NCBI RefSeq assembly: GCF_005869225.1
Contig: NZ_SWFP01000007.1
Location: forward strand, 124,001-188,000
Direction of reading: 5' to 3'
DNA from: Dyadobacter bucti
GTDB lineage: Bacteria; Bacteroidota; Bacteroidia; Cytophagales; Spirosomataceae
Length of the DNA stretch: 64,000 bases
Positions 53,229-62,047 of this stretch are shown piece after piece. The position numbers and the translations under genes are program-made. Under the pieces are notes generated by a model. That model saw only the letters and a program-made list of their open reading frames with translations, did not search any database and had not been told where the DNA came from. Every line of letters begins with the position of its first letter. Positions within the stretch are counted from its first letter, which is position 1.

Positions 53229-53513
53229 TTATAAAATAAGTGACTTGATCTCAATGAAATCATTGAACTCGATTGTAATTGGTTGCTCGGAGACATCTTT
53301 CAATATGCTTGTAAGAGTTCGAAGACTGCTGCCGTAATAGGTGTTTTGGAAATAAGGCTCCTTGCTTTCAACTGATAGCCTTTCACCGAAACCTCCAATG
53401 GTTAAATATCCATTCTCAATCTTCGCAGAGTAAGCCCCTGTAACAGGTCGGAGGGCTTTAAGGAAATTGTACAGCATATCGCTGCTACAAATGATCTGGG
53501 TTTTATTATTCAT
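53229..53513 (-). CDS. Hypothetical protein
   Basis: 94 residues (IICSSDMLYNFLKALRPVTG). Short helix and beta strands resembling a fragment of sliding-clamp-like fold, too short for confidence. Overlaps the preceding gene by 4 nt. Confidence 0.5.
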   Translation of the reverse strand: MNNKTQIICSSDMLYNFLKALRPVTGAYSAKIENGYLTIGGFGERLSVESKEPYFQNTYYGSSLRTLTSILKDVSEQPITIEFNDFIEIKSLIL

Positions 53514-53755
53514 TTTCTTCCAATTTTCTGTTTATACCATGTGATAGCAGACTCCCAAGATTCCTGAGTATTATTTCCTCCGTTTTCTTTGTACCAATCA
53601 CTCCATGCATGGCTGATTTCTTCTTCGCTGGGATCGATACAGGAGAGGGCGTAGGCTTTCGCAACAGACTCAACGAGTTCTAATTGTTCGTTCGTGAGTG
53701 GTGCAACATGAGCTTTCCGCTTCTCGTCGGCAAAGATCTCTATGAATTTTTTCAT
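53510..53755 (-). CDS. Hypothetical protein
   Basis: 81 residues, helical, acidic, with Trp-rich C-terminal part (ISHAWSDWYKENGGN). Overlaps both neighbours by 4 nt. Confidence 0.55.
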   Translation of the reverse strand: MKKFIEIFADEKRKAHVAPLTNEQLELVESVAKAYALSCIDPSEEEISHAWSDWYKENGGNNTQESWESAITWYKQKIGRK

Positions 53756-53991
53756 GGTAGTTCGATTGGTAGGTTTTCAAATATTTTTTCAAAAAATGCA
53801 CTACCCTCTGCTATTCTCTCCCTATCCGCTTTCACAGCTTCCCGGGCGTAGTGGTCGGCGAAAAGTTCGGCGGCTTCTTTATAAAACCGATATATTGCAT
53901 TTGGGTATCTTTGTTCCAAGTACCAGAAAGAATCAAATCCGTGCGACTTTGCCACGTCCTATTTGAAGTCGTCAAATGTTTTCTTTTTCAT
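53752..53991 (-). CDS. Small gene interrupted by an in-frame TAG
   Basis: An ATG at 53991 opens MKKKTFDDFK, then TAG (53959-53961), then the same frame continues with DVAKSHGFDSFWYLEQRYPN to 53752, a convincing coding sequence of about 69 residues. The downstream part could start on GTG at 53955. Either a nonsense mutation, a short leader peptide, or readthrough. TAG ends several other genes here (e.g. at 48561, 39681), so general TAG recoding is unlikely. Confidence 0.55.
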
Positions 53992-54009
53992 GTTCCGTTT
54001 GGTGAAGGG

Positions 54010-54258
54010 TTAAAGCCTAACTTTCTTAAAAAATTTCACCATTTCAATACAACGATCGCAAGTTATCTTCCCAATTTTATCCTCAAACTCAGCCGCTCCT
54101 TCCCCGAATCCAAATACCTCACCGCCGCATAATGTTCTGTGTGCATCTCCGAATGAATTTACTAAATGCCATTCACTCCCCCATATAGGATCTCCTTGTT
54201 CATTTGTTTCAACGGCCTCGCCATCGTCTGTTGTTAAAAATCTTACTACGTGACTCAT
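54010..54258 (-). CDS. Hypothetical protein with Cys pair
   Basis: 82 residues from ATG at 54258, 10 nt past the preceding stop; earlier in-frame ATGs lie inside that gene. Contains HRTLCGGEVFGFG and KITCDRCIEMVKFF, a likely zinc ligand set (His-Cys...Cys-x2-Cys). Confidence 0.55.
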   Translation of the reverse strand: MSHVVRFLTTDDGEAVETNEQGDPIWGSEWHLVNSFGDAHRTLCGGEVFGFGEGAAEFEDKIGKITCDRCIEMVKFFKKVRL

Positions 54259-54268
54259 AGGGGACGGG

Positions 54269-54574
54269 TTAAAATTTTGGATCTTCATGATATGTGACAA
54301 CAGCACGTTTTTCTTTTTTTATTGGCTGATATTTCTCTGGCAGAAACTCTCCAAATTCCTCAATAAATCTGTATTTCAATATTGAATGATACGATTTGTT
54401 GACATTAAACTCTCCACACTTAAACATATTCCAAAACTTTCCACGACTAAAAATCGGATTGGCTTTTGCTGGCTTCTCCCAATCTTTAACCTCTGTTTTT
54501 GCTTTTAAAAGCATATCTGAAATAGCCTCGTTGCTGATCGTTTCAGATAGTTCTCTTGCTCTTGTTTTGTTCAT
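54269..54574 (-). CDS. Hypothetical protein
   Basis: 101 residues, basic, helical. Not recognised. Confidence 0.5.
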   Translation of the reverse strand: MNKTRARELSETISNEAISDMLLKAKTEVKDWEKPAKANPIFSRGKFWNMFKCGEFNVNKSYHSILKYRFIEEFGEFLPEKYQPIKKEKRAVVTYHEDPKF

Positions 54575-54605
54575 CTGTATTATCTATTTAGTGTTTAACC
54601 CTGCA

Positions 54606-54989
54606 TCATTGAGGCGGGGAGGATTGAACTGTTACTTCGCGTACGAAGTTTGGATTGTTGTGTGAATTGACGAACTGCAAAACCACTTTCCACACTGCTT
54701 CGATTTTAGTATCGCCTACTGACCTGAATATCAAAACTCCACCGGGATGACCAGATAGTTTTTTAATCTGAGCAACATTTGCGTAACTATGAACTACAAA
54801 CGAATCCTCGCCTATTGCTTCGATCTTTTCAACTACTGACATGAGCCAGTTCCAGTCCGAATGATATTTCAATCCATTGTTTTGATACGCATGTTCCATA
54901 GCGTATAAATACGGGTCTTTCGATTCCCTGGCTTTTTCTAGGTACCGATTAAAATCGGCAAGTAGCTTATTTCCTTCAATTGTGTCCAT
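54606..54989 (-). CDS. Hypothetical protein
   Basis: 127 residues, alpha/beta (YLYAMEHAYQNNGLKYHSDW, then beta strands). Well-formed gene of the leftward series; not recognised. Confidence 0.55.
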   Translation of the reverse strand: MDTIEGNKLLADFNRYLEKARESKDPYLYAMEHAYQNNGLKYHSDWNWLMSVVEKIEAIGEDSFVVHSYANVAQIKKLSGHPGGVLIFRSVGDTKIEAVWKVVLQFVNSHNNPNFVREVTVQSSPPQ

Positions 54990-55002
54990 ACCTTTCTTTT
55001 GT

Positions 55003-55128
55003 TTAACCCTGTGATACAGGGAGGGGGTTAGTAATAAATTTGGTAGCTATATCGGTAGCAAAAACTACAATGTCAGTTAGTTCATATTCATACTTGATCC
55101 CTTCGATTATTAAAGAATATCTTTCCAT
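55003..55128 (-). CDS. Short hypothetical protein
   Basis: 41 residues, MERYSLIIEGIKYEYELTD then a hydrophobic stretch (IVVFATDIATKFI). It fills an otherwise empty 176-nt gap in a tightly packed operon. Confidence 0.45.
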   Translation of the reverse strand: MERYSLIIEGIKYEYELTDIVVFATDIATKFITNPLPVSQG

Positions 55129-55165
55129 AATAGTTTTTGTGGTTTGGTTTAATATCCGGAGGTGA

Positions 55166-55372
55166 TTAAAGGTCTTGCCAGTGAGTGGGAGTGTAGTATA
55201 CGTACATATTGCATGTCAGATCAGTAAACCACAAACGGCCTTGCCGTACTAATCTTTGCTCATTTCTATCGCCACGTTCATCGCTGATTTTGGTTTTAAT
55301 CAAGCGACCTTCGGGTGCTGTTTGGATTGGTTGCCACTCGCATCTCTTTGCTTCTTGTGCTATTGTCTCCAT
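55166..55372 (-). CDS. DUF551-like phage protein
   Basis: 68 residues. EWQPIQTAPEGRLIKTKISD is the start pattern of DUF551 proteins, and YYTPTHWQDL the typical end. These are common small phage genes of unknown function. Confidence 0.65.
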   Translation of the reverse strand: METIAQEAKRCEWQPIQTAPEGRLIKTKISDERGDRNEQRLVRQGRLWFTDLTCNMYVYYTPTHWQDL

Positions 55373-55398
55373 AACTCAGGATTGGGGTTGATTGGTTG

Positions 55399-56049
55399 TC
55401 ATATTTCAGTAACACGGGTATAACCATCGCTAATCAGGCATCCCATGGCTAATATTTCAATTTCATTATAGGTGAAAACAAGAGCCTTTTCGCTCTTTTT
55501 GGAAACAATCCATTCTTGATCTAGGAGGCCCAATAACTCTACCACATCTGAAACCTGGCTTACCATATCCATAAGAAATGAAACGCCATGTATTAAGTAG
55601 TACACATCGCTATTGTAAACCTTGATTGGCTTTGGCAGTTTCTTGCCGGGCACTTCTCCCATTCCATTACAGACATCACATGGGTGCTCATGCTTACACT
55701 CCCCACATTCAACATAACCTTCTCCTGAACAGGAAGAACAATCAACGGATTCGCGTTCAATTACTTCTTGGACATATTCATCCGTCATGAATTCACGCAA
55801 GAATTGAAAGTTGACTGAAACCGGACTGCATGGAATCAATTTCTCTAAAACTGGAATGAACTTGTCAGATTCTAGTCCGGTGTAATAATCAGCACAGTCC
55901 ACTCGATCATGTGGCGCGCTTACGATCATGTGATAGTCTGTAACTAGATATCTTCCATGAAGAACACAAGGCTTACTTGCCCATTCGTGGGGGTTCTGGT
56001 CTACTTTAAGGAGATTCCTTAATGCTAAATCATCAATCAATGTCTCCAT
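55399..56049 (-). CDS. Hypothetical protein with zinc-ribbon motifs
   Basis: 216 residues. Three CxxC pairs at 104-107, 115-118 and 124-127 with CSSCSGEGY and CDVCNGMGE, like DnaJ-type zinc fingers, sit between two alpha/beta domains. Could bind nucleic acid or partners. Confidence 0.6.
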   Translation of the reverse strand: METLIDDLALRNLLKVDQNPHEWASKPCVLHGRYLVTDYHMIVSAPHDRVDCADYYTGLESDKFIPVLEKLIPCSPVSVNFQFLREFMTDEYVQEVIERESVDCSSCSGEGYVECGECKHEHPCDVCNGMGEVPGKKLPKPIKVYNSDVYYLIHGVSFLMDMVSQVSDVVELLGLLDQEWIVSKKSEKALVFTYNEIEILAMGCLISDGYTRVTEI

Positions 56050-56093
56050 AACTCTTATGTTTAAACGTTTACTCTTTTTGTCTCCTCTAAAAT

Positions 56094-56294
56094 TTAATCA
56101 CGGTTCTGAGTGATTCTCGTGAGTGCAACTTTCAGATCAAGGGCGGCTCTCTTAACTGCGCCCGATTTATAAGTGCCTTCGACGTACTGATATTTCTGAT
56201 CTTTTTGATTGATCACTTCGGCCTTCAAATCGAGTAAGCGGGACATAAACCTTTGCACTTCACTTTCGATTGATTCTATTTTTTCTATTTTCAT
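56094..56294 (-). CDS. Small coiled-coil protein
   Basis: 66 residues, strongly helical (KIEKIESIESEVQRFMSRLL). Not recognised. Confidence 0.5.
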   Translation of the reverse strand: MKIEKIESIESEVQRFMSRLLDLKAEVINQKDQKYQYVEGTYKSGAVKRAALDLKVALTRITQNRD

Positions 56295-56363
56295 TGTCTG
56301 ATATGTTTAATGGTTATAGTCTTTTTGTCTCCTGGATCACTGTTCCACAATTGCGGATGAAGT

Positions 56364-56594
56364 CTAGTGGTACAGCTCCAACTTCGACCGATTGTACGCC
56401 TTCTTCCTTCTCACCTCGTCATTGTAAGCCGCCACGATGTCCTCAACGATCTTACACTTCACACCCGGATCATACGAACGGCGTAGTTTAGTTTCCCACC
56501 CATTTGTTTCTTTGCGCTGATACTGAGCCTGGTTCTGCCCTTCCTGACGGGTGATTATTACCCGCTCGTTATTGGAAATTGATACGTTTGTCAT
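56364..56594 (-). CDS. Small basic hypothetical protein
   Basis: 76 residues, Arg/Lys-rich, with QNQAQYQRKETNGWETKLRR. Possibly nucleic-acid binding. Not recognised. Confidence 0.5.
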   Translation of the reverse strand: MTNVSISNNERVIITRQEGQNQAQYQRKETNGWETKLRRSYDPGVKCKIVEDIVAAYNDEVRRKKAYNRSKLELYH

Positions 56595-56655
56595 GATGTA
56601 ACTTTTGGTTAATTAGGTAAATCGATCTGTGGATAAGCGCTTGTTCACCATCCAT

Positions 56656-56946
56656 TTAAAACTGCTTTCGATTGATCCTTTCTTTTAATCTCGAAAGTTT
56701 TTGGTCAATAAAAACCTGAACATCTTCCTCGCCGACGATGAAGTTTGCTTGCTGGATCATGATATTCACATCAGCGACTTCCGATCTTAGATTGTTCAAG
56801 TTTTCCGGATTGTAAGGGTCGTTTCTCTCTAAATATTTGCCGATAGCCATGGCCAACTCTAAACATTCCTCTCGAACCATTTGAAGCTGTTTTTTCTCAC
56901 CCCAGGTAATAATTGCCAAGTCTGTTATCTCTTTGTCGATAGTCAT
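56656..56946 (-). CDS. MazG-like nucleotide pyrophosphohydrolase
   Basis: 96 residues. All-alpha NTP pyrophosphatase motifs: REECLELAMAIGKYLE (Glu26, Glu27, Glu30) and RSEVADVNIMIQQ (Glu56, Asp59). Hydrolyses (d)NTPs to monophosphates; in phages it tunes nucleotide pools or lowers (p)ppGpp effects. Confidence 0.75.
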   Translation of the reverse strand: MTIDKEITDLAIITWGEKKQLQMVREECLELAMAIGKYLERNDPYNPENLNNLRSEVADVNIMIQQANFIVGEEDVQVFIDQKLSRLKERINRKQF

Positions 56947-56968
56947 TGTTCTTCTTTTGATTGTGTAA

Positions 56969-57403
56969 CTAATTCAAATCCGCATACTTCAAACTCAGCA
57001 CCCTCGACCAGATCAATCCGAGCTGCTTCGCCCTCTTCGGCTGCATCTTGCACATATCATGGTGCTCTCGGCAAAGCGGGATCATGAATTTCTTCTGGTT
57101 TATCAAAATCCCCCGACCACCTGAATGATGACAATCAACTGCTTCGCTTTCACATCCTGGATACACACAAATTGAATTTTCTGCTTTCCATCCCGGAAGC
57201 TCTTTGCTGTACTTCCGATTCGCCGCGGCTACCTTTTTACTTTCTTTCCTGATCGGCTGACGTGGCTGCTTTGCTTTCTCCTTCCGTTTTGCCTGGGCCT
57301 TCAAATACTTCTCATCCGTTCTCAGCGCCTGATGCCAAGCAAGTTTACAATACCCACCACCGAACACGGGAAGAGTACAGTCAGGATGTTTGCAGGTTTT
57401 CAT
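56969..57403 (-). CDS. HNH-type / NinG-like recombination protein
   Basis: 144 residues. N-terminal CKHPDCTLPVFGGGYCK and central basic segment, then CVYPGCESEAVDCHHSGGRG and IPLCREHHDMCKM: Cys79, Cys84, His92-His93, Cys111, His114-His115, an HNH nuclease-like zinc site. Overlaps the next gene by 4 nt. Confidence 0.7.
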   Translation of the reverse strand: MKTCKHPDCTLPVFGGGYCKLAWHQALRTDEKYLKAQAKRKEKAKQPRQPIRKESKKVAAANRKYSKELPGWKAENSICVYPGCESEAVDCHHSGGRGILINQKKFMIPLCREHHDMCKMQPKRAKQLGLIWSRVLSLKYADLN

Positions 57404-57828
57404 TGTGCAGGAACAGTCCTTTCCACAAACTGCAAATCCCCATCATGCGAGATCCTGAGCGGTATGTCGAACCGTTTGAAGTTCTTTGCGATTTCCAGCC
57501 AGAACAACTCCCTTTGACCGGCCGGAATCTCACCGCAAGCCATAGCCAGAACCAGTAGGTTGTGAAACAAATCTGTGATGCCCTCCATTTGTTCAGCTGC
57601 GGCACCGATATCTGAACCTTCTACCGATACATCCCAAACCGTCTGTTTTGCATGCTTTTCAAGCTCAGCCAGGAAACTATTGCCGGTTTGTTTAAGCTTC
57701 CTGCGGAACATGTTGGTGTGCTGCAATTGGTCGAGCATTCTGATCAGATAATGGACGGCGGCCGAAGTCGTTAGCGCTATACCCTTTTCGGTTTCAGTGA
57801 AGGGGCGGAGTTGTTGGGTTTGTTGCAT
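57400..57828 (-). CDS. Hypothetical protein
   Basis: 142 residues from the ATG at 57828, preferred because AACACATCC precedes it and the 57855 start overlaps the preceding gene. All-helical. Not recognised. Confidence 0.5.
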   Translation of the reverse strand: MQQTQQLRPFTETEKGIALTTSAAVHYLIRMLDQLQHTNMFRRKLKQTGNSFLAELEKHAKQTVWDVSVEGSDIGAAAEQMEGITDLFHNLLVLAMACGEIPAGQRELFWLEIAKNFKRFDIPLRISHDGDLQFVERTVPAQ

Positions 57829-57838
57829 GATGGATGTG

Positions 57839-58735
57839 TTAGTCTTCGGTTTCACTTTTCAAAACCTCCAAGAAGTCAGAGACTTTCGCGGTAATATTAT
57901 CCATGAAATCATTGGCGTCTTCAAGTGTCTGACAGATATCTTTTAGCTTATCATGGACGATTAACCGCTGGGCCGTGGAGATTACAGATTCATCTTTCAC
58001 CCCCGATTTCGTTGATTTCAGCAGCTCTGACATCGACCGGATCTTCCCTGAATCTTTTGCATCGATCGCGTCCTGCAGCATGATCTGGTTCGCCTTGAAC
58101 ATGTACCCCCACTTCTGCTCCTTGGTCAAATTCAGGTAGTCGAAGTCATTGAGAAGACTGTAAACAATTCCTCCGTAATCCTGGAATCCCGGCCCATCCG
58201 GCCCAGATCTTTCAAGCGCTAATTTGAGGGCCGAGAGTTTACTTGCAAACTCCTCCTCTACCGTCAACTCCCTGACTTCTTCCACTTGGTGGGACAATTG
58301 GGCCAGCTTTTTCATAACCGGCTTCTTCGTTTCTTCGATGTAGGCTTTGATCCACTGGACAAAGTTCGAAGGTGTGAAGATTACAGGCTGTCCCTGAGCG
58401 GTGTACTGTCCGTCCAATCCGTTTTCAAGCGCCCGGAAGATCTCCGATGATGTCAGGTTCGGGAACTTCATCAAATCTCCGTTCAGCTCACGGTTGATGA
58501 CCTTTTGCTCGTCTTCGTCCTTGGGTTTGCTTCCCAATCGCGTACTAGCTTTAAGCACAATCGAAGGTATCATCCGGGCCATTTGCTCACTGGTCATCTG
58601 GCAGATCTTTGGGTTCTTATCCGCAGTCAGAGAAGCGGAAACGATTGAAATCTCCGACTGGCTCAGCTTACGAGCGACCTGCTCCGGGACAGTATTCTCA
58701 AATGCATCCCTGATCGTTAAATTGCTCATCTTCAA
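57839..58735 (-). CDS. Hypothetical protein of replication cluster
   Basis: 298 residues, helical and charged. N-terminal half suggests DNA-associated helical repeats; no catalytic motif. Overlaps the DUF4373 gene by 4 nt, so likely a replication partner. Confidence 0.6.
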   Translation of the reverse strand: MKMSNLTIRDAFENTVPEQVARKLSQSEISIVSASLTADKNPKICQMTSEQMARMIPSIVLKASTRLGSKPKDEDEQKVINRELNGDLMKFPNLTSSEIFRALENGLDGQYTAQGQPVIFTPSNFVQWIKAYIEETKKPVMKKLAQLSHQVEEVRELTVEEEFASKLSALKLALERSGPDGPGFQDYGGIVYSLLNDFDYLNLTKEQKWGYMFKANQIMLQDAIDAKDSGKIRSMSELLKSTKSGVKDESVISTAQRLIVHDKLKDICQTLEDANDFMDNITAKVSDFLEVLKSETED

Positions 58736-59703
58736 GTACTATTTAAAATATCCTGATAGGTCAAATACCCTCCTTCGTCCTGGATTTTCTGGTTGGCAGC
58801 CATCACTGAATCGTAGGTTTGTCCGATCTTTCCTCTGGGCTTTTCACTCTGGCTGTTCTGTTTCTCCCGAGTGATTTTTTGCTTCCAGCTTGGTAGCCAG
58901 TACAGAAAGTGCTTCTTGACGTCGGATTCGGAATGGACGACATAATTCACGGCTTTTTTATCCCTGACGAACGTGTCAATCGCGTCAAAATAATCCGATT
59001 GGCTGATTTTGTTCCCAATACATGCAGCCTCCATCAGCGTACTTGATGCCTTCAAAATTTCCTCCAACTCATCCAGAGTCGGGAGGGTCTCGCGCAACTG
59101 GGGGGGATTTTGTTTTATTTCTTCCCGGAAATCATCCCTGTTTTTTTTTATGAAATCAGGCAATGGATCATTTTCAGGTGTCGTCGTCGAATCAACTTCG
59201 TTTCGCGCTTCAGTAACTAGTTTGTTATCTACGTCTTCAGTTAATTCTTTACTTTCCTTTACTTTACTTTCTTCTTTTTTACTTTGTGGTATTTCTGTCA
59301 CAGAAACTCCGGTTGATTCCTGTTTTTGTTGCTTTTTAGCTTGATTCTGCGCCATTAACTTCGCTTTATTCCGCTTCTCATAAACCGAACGAAGGTTGTT
59401 ATCAAGGGTTTTGCTAAAAACTTGATCATTTTCAGAAAACAAAAGTCCCAATTTGACGCAGTAATCGATCACATCTTTTATTTCTGTCACAGAAACTCCG
59501 AAGTCCCCAGAAAGCAGCTCTAATTCCAACTCGTTGTCATTCCACCTGTTTTCCTCCGACGCAGTCAGCACTTCCAGAAACATGACCCATATTGCATAAC
59601 CTGCTATTCCGAACTTTGATCTTATAGCTCTGACCTTTCGATGATTTCTCATATCGTTGTCATGGCTGAAATAATCAGCGTTATTTTTTGACGGTCTAGC
59701 CAT
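58732..59703 (-). CDS. DUF4373/Lin1244-like replication initiator
   Basis: 323 residues. N-terminal YFSHDNDMRNHRKVRAIRSK and FGIAGYAIWVMFLEVLTAS are typical of the DUF4373 domain (winged-helix). A Lys/Glu/Ser/Thr-rich linker (about 130-200) leads to a C-terminal helical domain. Phage relatives are replication organisers. Confidence 0.75.
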   Translation of the reverse strand: MARPSKNNADYFSHDNDMRNHRKVRAIRSKFGIAGYAIWVMFLEVLTASEENRWNDNELELELLSGDFGVSVTEIKDVIDYCVKLGLLFSENDQVFSKTLDNNLRSVYEKRNKAKLMAQNQAKKQQKQESTGVSVTEIPQSKKEESKVKESKELTEDVDNKLVTEARNEVDSTTTPENDPLPDFIKKNRDDFREEIKQNPPQLRETLPTLDELEEILKASSTLMEAACIGNKISQSDYFDAIDTFVRDKKAVNYVVHSESDVKKHFLYWLPSWKQKITREKQNSQSEKPRGKIGQTYDSVMAANQKIQDEGGYLTYQDILNST

Positions 59704-59757
59704 AAAAGGTGACTTATACTAAGGGAAAGCAGACAAACGATTATAACTATACGTAAC

Positions 59758-60048
59758 TCAAAACTGCCAGTTCAACAAGGGCTCAATGACCTGAACCGAC
59801 TCGACTATCGACAATGGAATGGTCTGCGTTTTCAAACCGGCAGTCGTTCCAACAACCTTTCCGTGGTAATCCTGAATGCTCTTCTCTCCTTCGTATTCAA
59901 TCTCAATCATTCCTCCGAAACTTCCGGAGCCTATGACTTCGCTTTTCAGGTTACCTTGGAAGACCAGCGGAGGGGCTGCATTGGGCGGGTTGCCTCCTTT
60001 GGTACTGACCTGAACCTTCTGCCCTACTTCAATTCGAGATGTAAACAT
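59758..60048 (-). CDS. Small beta-rich hypothetical protein
   Basis: 96 residues, beta strands with GSGSFGGMIEIEYEGEKSIQ. First gene after the promoter at 60.2 kb. Its ATG (60046-60048) is next to the operator-like copy at 60051-60076. Could be an early regulator; no family recognised. Confidence 0.5.
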   Translation of the reverse strand: MFTSRIEVGQKVQVSTKGGNPPNAAPPLVFQGNLKSEVIGSGSFGGMIEIEYEGEKSIQDYHGKVVGTTAGLKTQTIPLSIVESVQVIEPLLNWQF

Positions 60049-60050
60049 AT

Positions 60051-60076
60051 TTATATTTTGTTTTAGAATATCTTTA
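60051..60076. promoter_or_regulatory. Operator-like palindrome copy
   Basis: Matches 77-102 at 23 of 26 positions (core ATATTTTGTTTTAGAATAT). It begins 2 nt from the gene start. Confidence 0.5.
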
Positions 60077-60167
60077 AACTATTAAAAAAATTCAATGTAA
60101 TAACCGAACACGAATTAATGCACCTTATTACCTGTTAATGACTATTAATCATTCAAAAAATAGGAGT

Positions 60168-60203
60168 CAAATATAAATTAAATATATTCTGTTTTCAAAT
60201 GTA
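60168..60203 (-). promoter_or_regulatory. Leftward early promoter
   Basis: Reading leftward, TTTG (60196-60199) as -33, 20-nt spacer with CAGAATATATTTA, TATATTTG (60168-60175) as -7. Nearly the same layout as the head-tail promoter at 20083-20119. The leader of about 110 nt contains a further operator-like copy. Confidence 0.65.
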
Positions 60204-60242
60204 TTAATTTCTATTTTTTTCGATATCTAGCAGGATCGTTTT

Positions 60243-60737
60243 TTAAGACCCGGCTGCGGCTAGTACTTCTGACAGAGGCCGCAAATTCGCGGGTACCTCC
60301 TCGGCTTCCTCTTGTGAAACATGTGGGAACACTTCGAGAATTGTCGTAAGAGCGACCGATTCGACATCGTACGGGATCAGGAAGTTTCTCATGTTCTCTG
60401 TGATCCGGTCAAGGGCCTGTTGGACGCTGTCTGCGTTGACCAGCATGTTATTCACAATTCGTTTTTCTTTTCCATTGCGCTCATCGACTGAATGGTAGAT
60501 AACCTTCGCTTTGAACCACTTTTCGCCTTCTTCATAGGTGAATATGTCTGCGAGTGGCATTCTCGTGATTCCGGTGACGGAAAAGTCACTTGCTCCGGTA
60601 GTGATCAGCTTGTAGGCTTTCGCCTCCGCTTCGGTGAAGGACACAGAATCTATCAGAAAGCACTCTGTGATTGTCTTTAACGCTCCGGCTTCATCCTCCT
60701 TTTGATAGCGGATGTTGGTTTTGTACCAGGTAGGCAT
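60243..60737 (-). CDS. DUF4494-like phage protein
   Basis: 164 residues. MPTWYKTNIRYQKEDEAGAL, SFTEAEAKAYKLITTGASDF and VIYHSVDERNGKEKRIVNNM match the DUF4494 pattern. Found widely in Bacteroidota phages, function unknown. Confidence 0.7.
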   Translation of the reverse strand: MPTWYKTNIRYQKEDEAGALKTITECFLIDSVSFTEAEAKAYKLITTGASDFSVTGITRMPLADIFTYEEGEKWFKAKVIYHSVDERNGKEKRIVNNMLVNADSVQQALDRITENMRNFLIPYDVESVALTTILEVFPHVSQEEAEEVPANLRPLSEVLAAAGS

Positions 60738-60805
60738 GGTTGTGATTGGTTATGGTTAAGAAACAAATGTGTTGGTATAGGATTCGACGCTGTTAAAGTG
60801 TTGTA

Positions 60806-61906
60806 TTAGTTATGTTCCTCAAATAGTGAGGTTTGGCAGTATCGACGAAATGGCTTATATGTAATTTCCATCCATTCCAACATCTCACCAATTCCGCATT
60901 TATTAACCATTACATTATAGAAAATCGGGTGACTTACTGCAAGCCGTTGAATACGATTGGGCTTGCCTTTCGGTTCGAGGTGTAGCCCGAAAAGACAGAT
61001 AGTGCAACCCGTTTGCCTCTCGGCTGGAAGGTTCCGCATTGCGAGTGATCCGTCCAGCTGTTTCACTTCGACAGTTCTGTCATAATACACAGAGCAGAAC
61101 CGGATTAAATGCAAGTCAGCGTAATCCCAAATGTCCTTTTCAGTCCAAATTGACAGCGGCCTGCAAGACTCTTTCCCTCTATCCCAAGTAATACAACCCG
61201 TTTTCATGTAGCTGACAGTTCTCTGATCAGATTCTTCAGCTAGCGTACCGACGATGGGAACGCGTCCGGTTTCCTTTTCATACCGTCTGAAAGGCTCCTT
61301 TTTAAAAATATCGCAGCATTTATCACTGACCAGAAAAGGCGCGTCCAATACTTTCAGCCAGCGATCCGGAATTTTGGACGCCTTGCTCACCGTCCCGTCT
61401 CGTTTGATTCCGGTAGTGTAAAGCCTCAATGTCGCTTCGTTTTTCGGATTGGGATTCGACAAATAACCTTTTGCCCTTCGGATCATCATAGCAATTTTCT
61501 TACTACCAATTGCCGCGCCCACTTCCTTTATCACCCTGGTAAATCCCATTTTCGGTTTCAGGATGATCACGCCATCGAACGTTTTTACATGTTCATCTAT
61601 TTCAGGGAATTCTATGCCGGTTTTGCAATGCACATCAGGCGGTGACGGTTTTCCCTCAATCAGCGTCCGGTAAAGCAAACGGTATTCCATTCGAAGAAAC
61701 TCACCCATCCGACCATCATGCAGGTCATCGATGATATGTTTCATAACCTGGCTATCCTTGCCGCCTGAAAACGCTTTGTAAACCCCGCGCTGCCCGAATA
61801 TCTCAACGTAATCAATATATCGTTCAATAGCCCATTGAACCTTGTCCCAAAGCGGGAGCGCTTTTCGTTCATTAAGTTCTTTCCGGGATACCTTGTAATT
61901 GATCAT
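60806..61906 (-). CDS. PAPS-reductase-like ATP-PPase
   Basis: 366 residues. P-loop-like SGGKDS (47-52) of the N-type ATP pyrophosphatase family, with CGIGEMLEWM and several Cys/Trp motifs such as CITWDRGKESCRPLSIWTEK. Related to DndC and PAPS reductases; in phages often near ParB/terminase. Might be involved in DNA modification or sulfur chemistry. Confidence 0.7.
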   Translation of the reverse strand: MINYKVSRKELNERKALPLWDKVQWAIERYIDYVEIFGQRGVYKAFSGGKDSQVMKHIIDDLHDGRMGEFLRMEYRLLYRTLIEGKPSPPDVHCKTGIEFPEIDEHVKTFDGVIILKPKMGFTRVIKEVGAAIGSKKIAMMIRRAKGYLSNPNPKNEATLRLYTTGIKRDGTVSKASKIPDRWLKVLDAPFLVSDKCCDIFKKEPFRRYEKETGRVPIVGTLAEESDQRTVSYMKTGCITWDRGKESCRPLSIWTEKDIWDYADLHLIRFCSVYYDRTVEVKQLDGSLAMRNLPAERQTGCTICLFGLHLEPKGKPNRIQRLAVSHPIFYNVMVNKCGIGEMLEWMEITYKPFRRYCQTSLFEEHN

Positions 61907-61921
61907 AATGGTTCGACTCTG

Positions 61922-62047
61922 TTAAGGTTTATGATCTATTATTTTAAAAAGCCATTCAACCAAAAGCACCGGAGACAAGAAGATACATACAACTCCACCG
62001 GCAGCAAGCCAGATGAGCCCCAAAACGAATCTTACAAACTTTACCAT
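61922..62047 (-). CDS. Short membrane peptide
   Basis: 41 residues: VKFVRFVLGLIWLAAGGVV followed by a second hydrophobic run (CIFLSPVLLVEWLFKII). Start overlaps the ASCH gene stop region (ATGGTAA). Function unknown. Confidence 0.55.
   Translation of the reverse strand: MVKFVRFVLGLIWLAAGGVVCIFLSPVLLVEWLFKIIDHKP

Noticed and set aside
60492..60680. Plus-strand frame within the DUF4494 gene
   Set aside because: Shadow of the better-supported minus-strand gene.
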